Source of the DNA: Schlesneria paludicola DSM 18645
Lineage (GTDB): Bacteria; Planctomycetota; Planctomycetia; Planctomycetales; Planctomycetaceae
Assembly: GCF_000255655.1 (NCBI RefSeq)
Contig: NZ_JH636434.1
Coordinates: 878,661-942,660 of the forward strand
Length of the DNA stretch: 64,000 nucleotides
Reading direction: 5' to 3'
The notes beneath the pieces were generated by a model. That model was not told the DNA's origin and made no database searches. It was given only the letters and a program-made list of their open reading frames with translations. Below, piece by piece: positions 26,801-36,797 of the stretch. Every line of letters starts with the position of its first letter. Position 1 is the first letter of the stretch. The translations under genes were made by a program, and so were the position numbers.

Positions 26801-28861
26801 TCAGTAGCTTGTCGTTTCAGCACCAGGTTCAACCTGTTGATCGCTTGGTTGCATCCCGTCAACCGGTGCCGCCGTTGGCAGAATCCCATCCGAGTCCGGA
26901 ACTCCTGGATAAATGTCTGTCTTGGGATATGGGACAGGTGAAGCAAACTCTGCCGGTTCGGTCTTCAGCCAATTGTTCGGAGTTGCAAAGCTGCGTGCCC
27001 AGGCACGGCGAACCGCTTCCTGTTGTGCAACCGCATTCCATTCCCCTTCCGTTAGATTGATTCCATCATTTTCAAGAATTGTACCGCGTCGCATGTGCAA
27101 CTCGGTAATGGCCTTATTGTAATTGACCAGTGAGGTGTAGTACGCGATTTCAGCCGCAGCGTTGCTCGCTTGTGCTCGCAACACCAAGTCCAGCGTCGCG
27201 TCTCGAACTCCCGCTTCGTATTCCGCCTGAGTCGCCTGAACTCGACGTTCGGTGGCAACTTTACGATCGAGATATGTGCGAGCCGTCATGTACGAGATAT
27301 CGATACGCTGCATCGTTTCCGCAATTTCGTGGCTGATGTCCAGTTCCTGTGCGGACAGGGCGGCACGTGCCTTCACGAGTTGCAGCTCGATGTTTCGTAA
27401 CTGTGCATGTGCCGCACGGAATCCGAGCGGCATACTGAATTGCAGACCAAGATTCCATCCCGTCTGATCAGCCCGAGCCATCGCACCATAGAAGCTGTTG
27501 TATCCTGCCGCGGTTGTTCCATCGACATTGGTATTCGACAGCAGGTTGTTGCCGAAGCCGTTGACCTGGTAACCACCGATGAAGTTCAACTGTGGATTCG
27601 TAACGTTCTCAGCGGCAATTCGCTGCAGTTCCAAACTCTTAATCTGCCACTTCTGCTTACGCAGTTCCAGCCGACGAGTCAGGGCGTCAATCAATGTCGA
27701 TTCCCACTGCGCGACATACTCTCCGTCAAGCGGGTTATCTGACGGACGAATCAACTTGCCGTCGTTGACCGGCATCCCCAGTTGTTTCCGCAAAGCGTTT
27801 TCGGCCGCCAAGATTCCGGCCCACGAGTTTTCCAAGTTCGCTCGTGCTTCCAAGTAAGCGTCGCGAGCCTGAGCTTCATTGCTGGCATTGCCGCCTGTTG
27901 CTCCAACATCCATCTTCGCTTTGACTTCTTGCCACGTTCGCAGCAAGCTGTCACGATTCGCGTTGTCGGTATCGAACTGGCGATAGGCCAGGTACAGCTC
28001 CCAGTAAAGATCCTCGGTATCCTTGACCATTGTCATCACGGCGTTTTCGAAGTCCGCCAGCGAGATATCGGTGTTGATACGAGCGATCGCCACCCCTTGA
28101 GACACCCCGGTCACGGCACCCAGACCGGCTCGAGCTGGACCGGCGATCCGGTTGTACTCGACGCCTGAACCTGCCCACAAAGGCTGTACATACTGAACCT
28201 GTGCAATCCCGTTGTAGCTTGACGGGAACAACTGCGAAGGAGCATTCGTCCCGACGTAGTTGACGTTATGGTTCAGGCTGATCGTACCACCGTTCGCCAT
28301 TGTCTTCTGCAAGGTCGACGTCAACGCCCCGGTATCGGTGTTATTGACGAATCCCGCCCCTGTTGCCGCAAACGGGTTCAGCGAGTTTGCAACAACCGCG
28401 TTCTTGCCGAACACCAATTGACTCGTGAACGAGGCATCAAAGTCAGCCAAGGCCGCTTCCACACCGCGGCTACCGAACAGAAAGCCCGTATCGCGCAGCG
28501 CGGCATCATAGATCGACGGTGCGTTCTGCGGAGTCTGCAATAATGTCAGATTGCCCCCACGGGTTCTGATCATTTTGTTGTTCTGCACGGCCAAGTGTAC
28601 GGCCTGCAGCAACGGCATCTCCCAGATTTCGTCATGTCCACGATCTCGAACGGTATGAGGCCGCTGAGAATTGACCACATCTTCGCTTGTCGGCTGATCG
28701 ACATTCGAGTACTCGATCGCCAGCGATCGGTCTTTGTAGTACTGGAGGTCCGCTTCACCTAAATAGGAAACGGGCCGAGAATTTTTACAGCCGAATATGG
28801 CGCCACACATAAGCAGCGCGTTGATCCATCGGATCGATCGCATCCACCGCATTACTTGCAT
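26801..28861 (-). CDS. TolC family outer membrane efflux protein, probable lipoprotein
   Basis: A 686-residue protein. A hydrophobic leader ends at IFGC (Cys25), a possible lipoprotein cleavage site although position -2 is Phe. The body contains the two long helical repeats of TolC-type outer membrane factors: LLQAVHLAVQNNKMIRTRGG and a mirrored half near residue 480 (AAHAQLRNIELQLVKARAALSAQELDISHEIAE). The C-terminal part is Pro-rich and unstructured. TolC proteins form trimeric export ducts for type I secretion or multidrug efflux. No periplasmic adaptor or inner-membrane pump gene is adjacent, so its partners are encoded elsewhere. Confidence 0.9.
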   Translation of the reverse strand: MQVMRWMRSIRWINALLMCGAIFGCKNSRPVSYLGEADLQYYKDRSLAIEYSNVDQPTSEDVVNSQRPHTVRDRGHDEIWEMPLLQAVHLAVQNNKMIRTRGGNLTLLQTPQNAPSIYDAALRDTGFLFGSRGVEAALADFDASFTSQLVFGKNAVVANSLNPFAATGAGFVNNTDTGALTSTLQKTMANGGTISLNHNVNYVGTNAPSQLFPSSYNGIAQVQYVQPLWAGSGVEYNRIAGPARAGLGAVTGVSQGVAIARINTDISLADFENAVMTMVKDTEDLYWELYLAYRQFDTDNANRDSLLRTWQEVKAKMDVGATGGNASNEAQARDAYLEARANLENSWAGILAAENALRKQLGMPVNDGKLIRPSDNPLDGEYVAQWESTLIDALTRRLELRKQKWQIKSLELQRIAAENVTNPQLNFIGGYQVNGFGNNLLSNTNVDGTTAAGYNSFYGAMARADQTGWNLGLQFSMPLGFRAAHAQLRNIELQLVKARAALSAQELDISHEIAETMQRIDISYMTARTYLDRKVATERRVQATQAEYEAGVRDATLDLVLRAQASNAAAEIAYYTSLVNYNKAITELHMRRGTILENDGINLTEGEWNAVAQQEAVRRAWARSFATPNNWLKTEPAEFASPVPYPKTDIYPGVPDSDGILPTAAPVDGMQPSDQQVEPGAETTSY

Positions 28862-29208
28862 CCTTGCAAATACGGTCGTAAATCACGGCACAGCCAAGTT
28901 GCTGTGCCCGCATCCTGCAGAGATCAGCAATGGAGCAATCATCGACTGCGGCTTGCTATGAAAATCTCTCACGACCAATATCGGCGGAGAAAGAGTCGAC
29001 GCATGACACGAACCTAAGGCGGCCAGCGGACCATGAGATACGTCAAATATCGGACAATCACCACGAGCGGCATGAACCGATTTGTCCGAGAATCTCGTAC
29101 AAGCTGAAAATCTGCATTATCCGTCAAAGTCAGCCAATCGACGTCATAAGTCAACGACGTTGCGACTGGCAAATCACCGGCACAGGACGGCCCTCAATCC
29201 ACACCGTA
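28862..29208. promoter_or_regulatory. Leader region of the TolC-like gene
   Basis: This 347-bp gap separates the TolC-like start from the 3' end of the DUF1549/1553 gene on the same strand. A perfect 8-bp stem with a 6-base loop (GGCACAGC/GCTGTGCC, 28887-28908) lies 26 bases upstream of the TolC-like start, so it would sit in the mRNA leader or act as an operator. No gene was found. Confidence 0.4.
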
Positions 29209-32200
29209 TTAGCGTTTGGTCACGCACTCGTCGAAACTCAACATCGTTTCGACAATCACGCTCAGGGCGGCATGGTCCGATAGGCTCAGTTGCTCATCCC
29301 GCGGAGAATCGCCGACCGAAAGGAATAGCTTGGCATCGTCCGGCACCATTTCAAAGTGACGCTTCTGCTCGGCGTGAAGCCGAATCAATACGTCGAGCTC
29401 TGGCGGAGTTGGCAGCCGGCTGGTCAATTCGCGAAATACATCTCGAATCTGTGATTCCACCTGCCCGGGATGGCGTTTCAATGCCTTCTCGGCAAGAACT
29501 CTTGCCGCCTCGACATACTGCGGATCATTCAGCAGTACCAGAGCCTGTAGCGGCGTGGCTGTCCGCTCACGTCGCGCCGTACACACTTCGCGGCCCGTCG
29601 CGTCAAAAGTCAGCATGCTGGGCGGTGGCGATGTCCGCCGCCAGAACGTGTAAAGACTCCGTCGATAAAGCCCTTCGCCTTTCGCCTGTTGATAAGTCTT
29701 GCCAGTTCCGGCCTCTTCCCACAATCCCGCCGGTTGATAGGGCATCACACTGGGGCCTCCCAGTTTTTTCACCAGCAAGCCACTGACCGCCAGCGCATTA
29801 TCCCGAATCTGCTCGGCCGGCAGTCGATAGCGTGATCCACGCCCCAGCAGAATGTTGTCGGGATCGTCGATGTCAAGTTTCGTATCTCGAGGAATACTTG
29901 ATTGTCGATACGTGGCCGATAGCGCAATCTGTTTACAAAGTCGTTTGACGTCCCAGTCGTGATTCATGAAATCGCGAGCCAACCAGTCGAGCAGTTCCGG
30001 ATGCGAGGGGAGTTGTCCCTGTCCCCCAAAATCCTCGACCGACGGGACCAGACCACGCCCAAAGAACAACCCCCAGAAACGATTGACCGCCACACGACTT
30101 GTGAGAGGATGCTTCGGATCAGTCATCCAGCGTGCCAGCCCCAACCGATTTCGTGGCAACTCTTTTGCAAAGGGCAAGATCGTCGATGGGGTGTCCGCCG
30201 TGACGGCTTCGCCCGGCGCATCATACGCTCCGCGCTTCAACACATGCATCGGCCGCGGTTCCGGTAACTCGTGCATCACCATGATCTGCCGGACTTTCGA
30301 GATCAAATCGTTCTCGTCGCGTTCGAGCATTCGCAGCTCACCCATTGCGGCCATGTAGGGACCATCAAGGTGCCGCAAATAGTGTTCGAACAGGCTCGCC
30401 TGATCGAATTCCAATGACGCGTGTCGCAAGCCGACTTCGGGCGATTGCACGTCATGATTGAGCTTCGCAACTTCCAAGGTTGTCAGTTCGCGATCAAAGA
30501 CCTGCAATTCGTCGACCTGTCCCAGACGAAACCCCACATCGCGGAAACGGGCCCCCAACGACAACTCCACACCCTCAGAATTTGAATCGCCCCATTCCTT
30601 CCGGTATGTGATGTCGCGCGTCAAATTGTCGTGTGTGGTTTTGACGTCCGCCGGTTGTCCGTCGATAAATAGGCGTAATCCCGCGGCACTACTGCTGCCA
30701 TCGTACGTGACCACGACCTGGGTCCATTGGTGGATCGGAATCGTGTCGAGGGTCTCGACCTGAATCGCATTCCCAGGCCAGAAATGAACCAGCGAGAATT
30801 TCAGCCGTCCGCTGTCGAGAATCAACGAATATCCTCGATAGGCTGCGTCCTCTGCCGCAACACATTGATGCGCAACGACGATTCGAGGTTTTTGCTCAGC
30901 GGATTTCAACCAGCATGAGATCGTGAAGGGATCAGTCCGACCAAATTGCCCCGCCCCGACGCACTTGAACGCCTCGTCACCACCAAACTCAATTGCCTGA
31001 CCTGCGACACCCGGCACAAGCCGGTTCTCGCCCGAGACTTTCGCATCGTCGAAGGTCACTCGCAGTTTAGGTTCCAGCGGACGTGAAGAATGGGACGCAA
31101 GCAGCGCCGTCAACTCTGCCCCATTCGAAACACAGGCTTTTGACAATGGGTGTTGCAGGAATCGTGTCTGCGCGTCAGTTCGAATTTGCTGAAGCGTGGT
31201 GCGTTGAGCACGTAGTTTCTCGAGCACTTGATCGTGCCGTAACTGCTCATTCCCCTCGAACAGCGGCAGCGCAGGTGTCGGGGCCGTTTCCGTGAAATGG
31301 GAATACAATCCGTGCTCATCAATGTTCGCAAAAAACGCTGCAAACTCGTAGAAGTTTGCTTGTGAAATCGGGTCGTACTTGTGGTCGTGACAGCGGGCGC
31401 ACTCAAAGGTCAGTCCGAGAAAAGCAGTACCATTTGTCACGACACGGTCAGCGATGTACGCCTGACGGAACTCTTCTTCAATGCTGCCCCCTTCGTTCGT
31501 CTGCCGATGCAGGCGGTTGAAAGTCGTCGCCAGCAATTGGTCATGAGTCGGGTTCGGAAGCAGGTCACCGGCCGTCTGCCAGATCATGAACTGATCGTAA
31601 TGAAGGTTCTCATTGAACGCGCGAATGACCCAGTCTCGCCAGGGCCAAACATGGGTATTGCGATCTGCCTGGTATCCAAATGTGTCGGCATAGCGGGCAA
31701 CATCCAGCCATTCGTTCGCCATCCGCTCGCCGTACGCATTGGACTCAAGCAACTGATCAATGGCGCGTTCGTATGCATTCGCTGACGTGTCTACCAGAAA
31801 CGCATCCAGCGCCGCCGTCGACGGCGGTAGGCCGATCAAGTCAAAGCTGACTCGTCGCAACCATTTCTCGCGCGTTGCTTCGGCTGCGGGCTCAACCCGT
31901 TCTCGCTGCAATCGGTCGAGGATATAGGCATCAATCGGAGATCGAATCCAATTCGCAGCATCGGCCGGATGAGGAACCGGTACTGTCGTCGGCACCGCAA
32001 TGAATGCCCAGTGAGGATGATATTCTGCCCCTTCCGCAATCCATTGCTTCAGCAGATTTTTTTCCGCAAGTGTCAACGGCTTGTTCGATTTCGGCGGCGG
32101 CATCAATTCGTCGTCATCCGACGACAAGATGCGATGGACCATCTCACTCGTGTCGGGACTACCCGGTACAATCGCCTGCTTCTCAACGGCACTCTCGCGC

Positions 32201-32400
32201 AGGTCAAGCCGCAAATCAGCCTTTCGTGCATTCTTGTCGAGACCGTGACAGGAAAAACATTTGTCAGACAAGATTGGCCGAATGTCGCGATTGAAATGGA
32301 TTGGCTCGGCCCCCCAACCAGGGACAGCGGTCAAAAGTACAAACAGACAAACGCCGCTTCGCCAGACGCTTGCAATACATTTTTGACACCGATCGCTCAT
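29209..32400 (-). CDS. Planctomycete cytochrome c / DUF1549 / LamG / DUF1553 protein
   Basis: The ATG at 32400 follows GGAGG and opens a signal peptide (VCLFVLLTAVPGWGAEP); the frame extends 39 bases further upstream. Of 1063 residues, about 30-100 form the planctomycete cytochrome c domain (FNRDIRPILSDKCFSCHG, haem site CFSCH). DUF1549 follows (WLRRVSFDLIGLPPSTAALD; second CxxCH in FECARCHDHKYDP, near 335). A LamG/concanavalin-like domain fills about 445-650 (DPFTISCWLKSAE, VVVTYDGSSSAAGLRLFIDG). DUF1553 ends the protein (SRVAVNRFWGLFFGRGLV; TPLQALVLLNDPQYVEAARV). No DUF1501 partner is adjacent, unlike three other members here. A periplasmic role in binding or electron transfer is plausible but unproven. 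Confidence 0.94.
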   Translation of the reverse strand: MSDRCQKCIASVWRSGVCLFVLLTAVPGWGAEPIHFNRDIRPILSDKCFSCHGLDKNARKADLRLDLRESAVEKQAIVPGSPDTSEMVHRILSSDDDELMPPPKSNKPLTLAEKNLLKQWIAEGAEYHPHWAFIAVPTTVPVPHPADAANWIRSPIDAYILDRLQRERVEPAAEATREKWLRRVSFDLIGLPPSTAALDAFLVDTSANAYERAIDQLLESNAYGERMANEWLDVARYADTFGYQADRNTHVWPWRDWVIRAFNENLHYDQFMIWQTAGDLLPNPTHDQLLATTFNRLHRQTNEGGSIEEEFRQAYIADRVVTNGTAFLGLTFECARCHDHKYDPISQANFYEFAAFFANIDEHGLYSHFTETAPTPALPLFEGNEQLRHDQVLEKLRAQRTTLQQIRTDAQTRFLQHPLSKACVSNGAELTALLASHSSRPLEPKLRVTFDDAKVSGENRLVPGVAGQAIEFGGDEAFKCVGAGQFGRTDPFTISCWLKSAEQKPRIVVAHQCVAAEDAAYRGYSLILDSGRLKFSLVHFWPGNAIQVETLDTIPIHQWTQVVVTYDGSSSAAGLRLFIDGQPADVKTTHDNLTRDITYRKEWGDSNSEGVELSLGARFRDVGFRLGQVDELQVFDRELTTLEVAKLNHDVQSPEVGLRHASLEFDQASLFEHYLRHLDGPYMAAMGELRMLERDENDLISKVRQIMVMHELPEPRPMHVLKRGAYDAPGEAVTADTPSTILPFAKELPRNRLGLARWMTDPKHPLTSRVAVNRFWGLFFGRGLVPSVEDFGGQGQLPSHPELLDWLARDFMNHDWDVKRLCKQIALSATYRQSSIPRDTKLDIDDPDNILLGRGSRYRLPAEQIRDNALAVSGLLVKKLGGPSVMPYQPAGLWEEAGTGKTYQQAKGEGLYRRSLYTFWRRTSPPPSMLTFDATGREVCTARRERTATPLQALVLLNDPQYVEAARVLAEKALKRHPGQVESQIRDVFRELTSRLPTPPELDVLIRLHAEQKRHFEMVPDDAKLFLSVGDSPRDEQLSLSDHAALSVIVETMLSFDECVTKR

Positions 32401-32678
32401 CAACACGTTGCCTCCGTCGACACAAATGAGTGACCTCATCCTGCGTCGCCCATCGCCACACTTTGTGAAGGTCGAGTGGCCAGCGTTCGGAACCCTGTTG
32501 GGTCATCAACGCGTCACCCATCGGAGCAATCTTATCAGAAATCAGAAGAAAGCATGAGCATCCCAGATGCCCAACCTCGTGATTGCGCGCACCGCGGCAG
32601 TCGAATCCAATCGAAATGGATTGCCGCCTCTCGTCCGGCTCAGAATCCCATCATCCGGCGAATCGCCCGGTGTCGCGG

Positions 32679-33980
32679 TCACGCTTCGGGAATCGCCCAA
32701 TGCGAGGGACGATAGTTTCGCGCCAACAACGCTCCCGCTTCAGGGTCATTCACCAGTTGCTGTCGGACAGGATCGAGCTTCAGCGAACGGCCCAAACGAA
32801 CCGTCAAGTTCCCCAAATGGCTGAGTGCCGCCGAACGAAACGCATTGTCCACATCCGCATGCGGTGTGCGGCTATTTCGAATTGCTTCCACAAAATCCGC
32901 GTAGTGCGAGGGCGCATTCTCAGTCGGCTTGTTGGGCAATTCCATTTTGGCGTTCCGTTCACCAAGAACTTCTAGCTTGCCACGTTTGCTGACAAAGATT
33001 TTTCCCTTCGTTCCGTAGAACTCGACACCACTGTCGACATTGAACGGATAGTTGGTTGACCAGAGCCGCTGCTCATAGAGCAACGTTCGCGGAGGCTGCT
33101 TTGCCTCCGTTCCGGCATACTCGAACGCCACTGTCATCGTATCGGGGAACTCCTGGTCATCGTCGAAGTAGTACTTGCCTCCCACACCGCTGATGGTGTC
33201 GGGAAGTGCGTCCACGCCAAGCCCCCAGCGGGCCAGATCCAGTTCGTGCGCGCCGTCGTTCCCCATGTCGCCGGAACCAAAATTCCGCCACCATCGCCAG
33301 TTGTAGTGGAATCGATTCGCTTGAAACGGAATGAATTCCGCAGGCCCGACCCAAAGGTCATAGTCCACTCCCGCGGGAACCTCGGTCGGACGCTCATGAC
33401 CAATCGATTTTCGGCGTTGGACATTCCACGCCTTCGACATCAGGACGTCACCAATCACGCCCTCACGCAAAGCCGCGATGACAGATAGAGCCAATGGATC
33501 GGATCGAAACTGAGTCCCATGTTGCACGATCTTCTTCGTCCGACGAACCGTCTCCACCAGAATCGTTCCCTCGTGAAAATTCTGACAACAGGGCTTTTCG
33601 ACATAGACATGCTTTCCCGCCTTCATCGCGAGAACCGCCGCCGGCGTGTGCCAGTGATCCGGAGTGGCAATGACGACCGCATCCACGTCTTTGTCATCCA
33701 GCACGCGGCGAAAATCATCCACGGCCGTCGCGGCAGGAACTTGGGCGCGCACTTTTTCGCGCCGCGATTCGTCCACATCGCACACAGACTTCATCCGCAC
33801 GTTCGGCGTCGCGCCGAATCGCTTCACCAGCCCTTCGCCCTGACTGCCACATCCAATGACGGCAATCCCCACCTGTTCGCCAGGTCCACTTGCAAGAGAG
33901 AGTCTCGACGAAGTCAACGCCGTGGCCCCAACCACAGCCGCTCCGAAATCCATGATGAACGTTCGGCGATCTGAACGCAT
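32679..33980 (-). CDS. Gfo/Idh/MocA family oxidoreductase, Tat-exported
   Basis: The ATG at 33980, with GGGGG upstream and a twin-arginine-type leader (RSDRRTFIMDFGAAVVGATA), gives 433 residues; the longer frame to 34157 adds an unlikely basic stretch. The Rossmann motif is IAVIGCGSQGEGLVKRFG and the catalytic motif is VYVEKPCCQNFHEG. The C-terminal domain has NFGSGDMGNDGAHELDLARWGLGVD, and AFRSAALSHLGNLTVRLGRSL near the end is the usual closing block. This form resembles the 8801-10114 protein and differs from the 25330 protein. Substrate unknown. It lies 278 bp downstream of nothing on its strand and upstream of the DUF1549/LamG gene. Confidence 0.92.
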   Translation of the reverse strand: MRSDRRTFIMDFGAAVVGATALTSSRLSLASGPGEQVGIAVIGCGSQGEGLVKRFGATPNVRMKSVCDVDESRREKVRAQVPAATAVDDFRRVLDDKDVDAVVIATPDHWHTPAAVLAMKAGKHVYVEKPCCQNFHEGTILVETVRRTKKIVQHGTQFRSDPLALSVIAALREGVIGDVLMSKAWNVQRRKSIGHERPTEVPAGVDYDLWVGPAEFIPFQANRFHYNWRWWRNFGSGDMGNDGAHELDLARWGLGVDALPDTISGVGGKYYFDDDQEFPDTMTVAFEYAGTEAKQPPRTLLYEQRLWSTNYPFNVDSGVEFYGTKGKIFVSKRGKLEVLGERNAKMELPNKPTENAPSHYADFVEAIRNSRTPHADVDNAFRSAALSHLGNLTVRLGRSLKLDPVRQQLVNDPEAGALLARNYRPSHWAIPEA

Positions 33981-34380
33981 TGGCGAGCCCCCTGCGAGTG
34001 TGACGAATGGTCGATCATAAACCAGAATCATACTACGATGGACTTCGCCACTTCTCGACACCCGGCGATTGCCTGAATAGACAATTCTTTTACACATTCT
34101 GCGCGCTCGATCGCCAAGCCTACGAGCCGCTGCGTCGTGACAATGGCGCAGTGTCACCAGAATGCCCTGCCACAGGCATTGAATTCACTTGGGGGAAATT
34201 CGCAGGGAAGCGGATTGCCTGGTTCATGCACCGTTATTCGAGGCAATGAGACAGGGAAGAAACGCTAAATTGGCGTGAGAATCGAACGTTAGCGAATCTC
34301 GATCCTCACGCCCGCCCGTCATCATCGAGGCGACTAGGGTTACGTTGCGATTCGATGTACCGGGCCCGCTTCAAATTTGA
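33981..34380. other. Intergenic region between DUF1559 and Gfo/Idh/MocA genes
   Basis: A 400-bp gap with no supported gene. It holds the probable terminator of the DUF1559 gene (34272-34312) and must hold the promoter of the downstream oxidoreductase gene, which I could not pinpoint. Confidence 0.4.
34272..34312 (-). terminator. Probable terminator of the DUF1559 gene
   Basis: GGCGTGAG-A-ATCGA pairs with TCGAT-C-CTCACGCC around a 13-base loop, with one internal mismatch. It lies about 70 bases beyond the DUF1559 stop on that gene's strand and is followed there by AATTTAGCGTTTCTT, a weak T-rich tail. Confidence 0.45.
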
Positions 34381-35466
34381 TTAGAACTCGCCCAGTAGTT
34401 CAGAACCGGAACGAGTCCCGATTGCGCGCCACGTGAGCAGATTCATGTTCTCGCTGGCAAAACGAACACTTCCGTCGCAAAGCAATAGGTGCACTCCGCC
34501 GACATGTTCGCTCCTTGCGCCGAAGAGCCCGTTGCCGCAGGTACCCATATCGGGGACATTGCTATTTGGTGAGTGGTAGTGGTTGTAGGCGGTCCAATAT
34601 TCCCGGCCGTGAATCCATCCCGCACCACGCTGCCCAGCCCACCCACGACTGATAGCCACAGTCATCGCTTCAAACAATGATGGATCAGACGGGGCGGTGT
34701 ACCCATTTGCCAGCCCCGCCGTTGCCGGAGGGACGGTGCTCGAGTTCCAAACGCAGGCGACGTTAATATACGAACGTCGGCGTTCGCGATTGTTGGCAGG
34801 GGCAGACACGACTTGCGATGGGAAACCAATCAACGATTCAGAGAACGCCGCCGTGTTGCTCATTCCGTCTGGAATGTCTGCGAAGCGAACTTTGGCGTTC
34901 GTCCAGACAATTCCATCGGTCGGAAGCCGAGTGTCGTAAAGTGTCCCGACACCCGTGCCAGAATTGATGTGGTAATTCGTGGTCGCGTACTGGAATGTCG
35001 ATCCCGTAGCGCCGCCCGTCGTACCTGAGGTCACACTGATGAAGTCAGGTCCCGGATCACTCGGACAGCGAAACACACCGAGTTTCGTCTTGGCCACGGG
35101 GACCAGTGGCGGATTAACGTCGCCAGGACAGCAACCTATTTGAGGCTTGATTCCAAAATCGATCAGCGCGTGAAGGGATGCCTGGTCCATATACGGAAGT
35201 AGCTGTGCCTGAACCGAGAACGAACCGCTGTTTGCCGCTCCAAATGAATAGTACGCCGGAAGAACGGTATGGGTCGATTCATAGTTGTGCAGCGAGAGAC
35301 CGATCTGTTTCAAGTTATTCTTGCATTGGGTTCTTCGCGCCGCCTCGCGAGCCTGTTGAACGGCGGGCAAAAGCAGGGCAATCAGGACGGCGATGATCGC
35401 AATCACCACGAGCAGTTCGATGAGCGTAAATCCGCGCGCACGGCGAGCGGGAGACAAGTAACCCAT
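34381..35466 (-). CDS. DUF1559 prepilin-like protein
   Basis: The ATG at 35466 has GGAGG 5 bases upstream and starts directly before a type IV prepilin-like signal: basic [12 protein letters not shown], then [20 protein letters not shown] with the Glu at +5. The product is 361 residues. DUF1559 follows with [20 protein letters not shown], and the closing block is [40 protein letters not shown]. The family is massively expanded in Planctomycetes; cleavage at G/F and assembly into pseudopilus-like structures is expected from the signal, but function is not established. It follows the DUF4198 gene at 306 bp. Confidence 0.94.
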   Translation of the reverse strand: MGYLSPARRARGFTLIELLVVIAIIAVLIALLLPAVQQAREAARRTQCKNNLKQIGLSLHNYESTHTVLPAYYSFGAANSGSFSVQAQLLPYMDQASLHALIDFGIKPQIGCCPGDVNPPLVPVAKTKLGVFRCPSDPGPDFISVTSGTTGGATGSTFQYATTNYHINSGTGVGTLYDTRLPTDGIVWTNAKVRFADIPDGMSNTAAFSESLIGFPSQVVSAPANNRERRRSYINVACVWNSSTVPPATAGLANGYTAPSDPSLFEAMTVAISRGWAGQRGAGWIHGREYWTAYNHYHSPNSNVPDMGTCGNGLFGARSEHVGGVHLLLCDGSVRFASENMNLLTWRAIGTRSGSELLGEF

Positions 35467-35772
35467 GAGGTCCTCCAGGAAGGTGATTCTGAAAATATTG
35501 AATGCCAAATTGATTGCGCATCAGCGCGCACCGGCACACTCGACGCGACCGGTCTGTCGCGCGAAACGAGATTGAACAGAGAGATCGAGTCCTGTCATGA
35601 GCCCTTGTTCATACAAGGAATCATGCGAAATCGACTAAGCCCACGACCACGCTGGATGGGGTACAGATGGACGACGCCAGTCAGCAAACGAAAAGCCGGA
35701 TCGTTGAGTCAATCGAATTGCTCCAAACGGCGAATCGGCCACTTGTGCTGATTCGATGTGACACTGAACGTG
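35467..35772. other. Intergenic region upstream of the DUF1559 gene
   Basis: A 306-bp gap. No gene or strong hairpin is evident; the only notable feature is a short CTTGT/ACAAG inverted repeat near 35605-35620. It probably holds the DUF1559 promoter. Confidence 0.3.
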
Positions 35773-36582
35773 CTATTTCGAAGTCACTTCGGCGGCGCTG
35801 ATCCGGCTGATTTGTGGAACAGAAATCGTCAGCGTGGCGGTGTAATGCGTTTTCTCAAAGCCATCCCCTTTTTGATCGGCGACGGGATGATGAACCACCA
35901 CCAGGACGACATTCCCTTCCTTGGGTATGAATGCGGCGACGCCTTCAGTGTCTGTCATCGCTTCATGATCTTTATCGAAACCTTCCGTCAGTGTGGCTCC
36001 ACGTGGGATGAACGACACGCGCGCGCCTGCCAGCGGCTTCGATTGATAGAACAATTTCACGCGAATGGGTTCATTTGGTCCCATCGCGGTGATGGGATTC
36101 GCCAGGGGGACGAGTTCCATCGCGTGGCCCAAGGGTTTGTCAAATCCCGTTTGATCCGCCGGCACGGCGTCGAGTTGACGGCTCGCCTGAAAATACGTCT
36201 TGCCACTTTTGATCGCCCGTGTCGTACCGTGCAATGTGTTGAGCGTATGCGAGACCACATGCAACCCTGCGTCTTTCGCAACGAATCGACCCGACCAATA
36301 CCCTTCTTTGGGGGCATATCCGGTATCGACAATCCCCGGCTTCAAATCGACCGCTTTGCCATCCGGACCGATCACAGAAAGCTGACAGGGCGCAAGCGTG
36401 ATCTTGCTCGCCAATTTGAAGTCTCGGTGATCGTTTCCGTGATTGCCCAATTTCAAGTCCACAAAGACAACATCTCCCTGCCTGACGAGGGCGGTGTTCG
36501 TTTCAACCCAGGTATCGTGAGCTACGGCCGTCAATGGCGCAAGAGCAACTGTAAAGGCTAAAATCAAATTTCGCATGAGCAT
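35773..36582 (-). CDS. DUF4198 domain-containing exported protein
   Basis: A 269-residue protein with a short signal peptide (LILAFTVALAPLTAVAHD). The mature protein starts HDTWVETN, the usual beginning of DUF4198 proteins, whose Pfam family is described as a nickel-uptake substrate-specific region. It continues as beta-rich domains (IRVKLFYQSKPLAGARVSFIP; TDTEGVAAFIPKEGNVVLVVVHH). The N-terminal His is a potential metal ligand. Two ATGs (residues 1 and 3) are equally possible starts. It sits between the DUF1559 gene and the Cys-rich gene on the same strand, an arrangement that hints at metal handling. Metal specificity is inference. Confidence 0.85.
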   Translation of the reverse strand: MLMRNLILAFTVALAPLTAVAHDTWVETNTALVRQGDVVFVDLKLGNHGNDHRDFKLASKITLAPCQLSVIGPDGKAVDLKPGIVDTGYAPKEGYWSGRFVAKDAGLHVVSHTLNTLHGTTRAIKSGKTYFQASRQLDAVPADQTGFDKPLGHAMELVPLANPITAMGPNEPIRVKLFYQSKPLAGARVSFIPRGATLTEGFDKDHEAMTDTEGVAAFIPKEGNVVLVVVHHPVADQKGDGFEKTHYTATLTISVPQISRISAAEVTSK

Positions 36583-36693
36583 TTCCCTTGGAAAGCATTT
36601 TCATCAAATGAAGGAGTCGAAGGTACGTCTAATTGACGCACACGCTTCGCGATATTCGTCGTCTCTCATTTCCGGCTTAGTGGAAATGAGCTC

Positions 36694-36797
36694 TAACAGC
36701 CTGTTGACGTAACGGGGACTGGCTCCGACCAGATTCAAAAACGCCATGACACCGTGAATGCCGAGGTGCCTGTCCCCCTTACGTCAACAGGCTGCTA
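36694..36797. mobile_element. MITE-like element with 33-bp terminal inverted repeats
   Basis: A 104-bp non-coding element. The left arm (36694-36726) and the reverse complement of the right arm (36765-36797) match at 29 of 33 positions, sharing CAGCCTGTTGACGTAA. The interior is 38 bp with no coding capacity. Both ends are TA, as expected from insertion into a TA target by an IS630/Tc1-type transposase, though no transposase is nearby. The right end supplies the TAG stop of the Cys-rich gene. It could alternatively be a large terminator hairpin; arm length, spacing and near-identity favour a mobile element. Confidence 0.6.

Noticed and set aside
36694-36797. Simple rho-independent terminator
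   Set aside because: Arms of 33 bp with a 38-bp interior, TA-bounded ends and no T-tract fit a small inverted-repeat element better.
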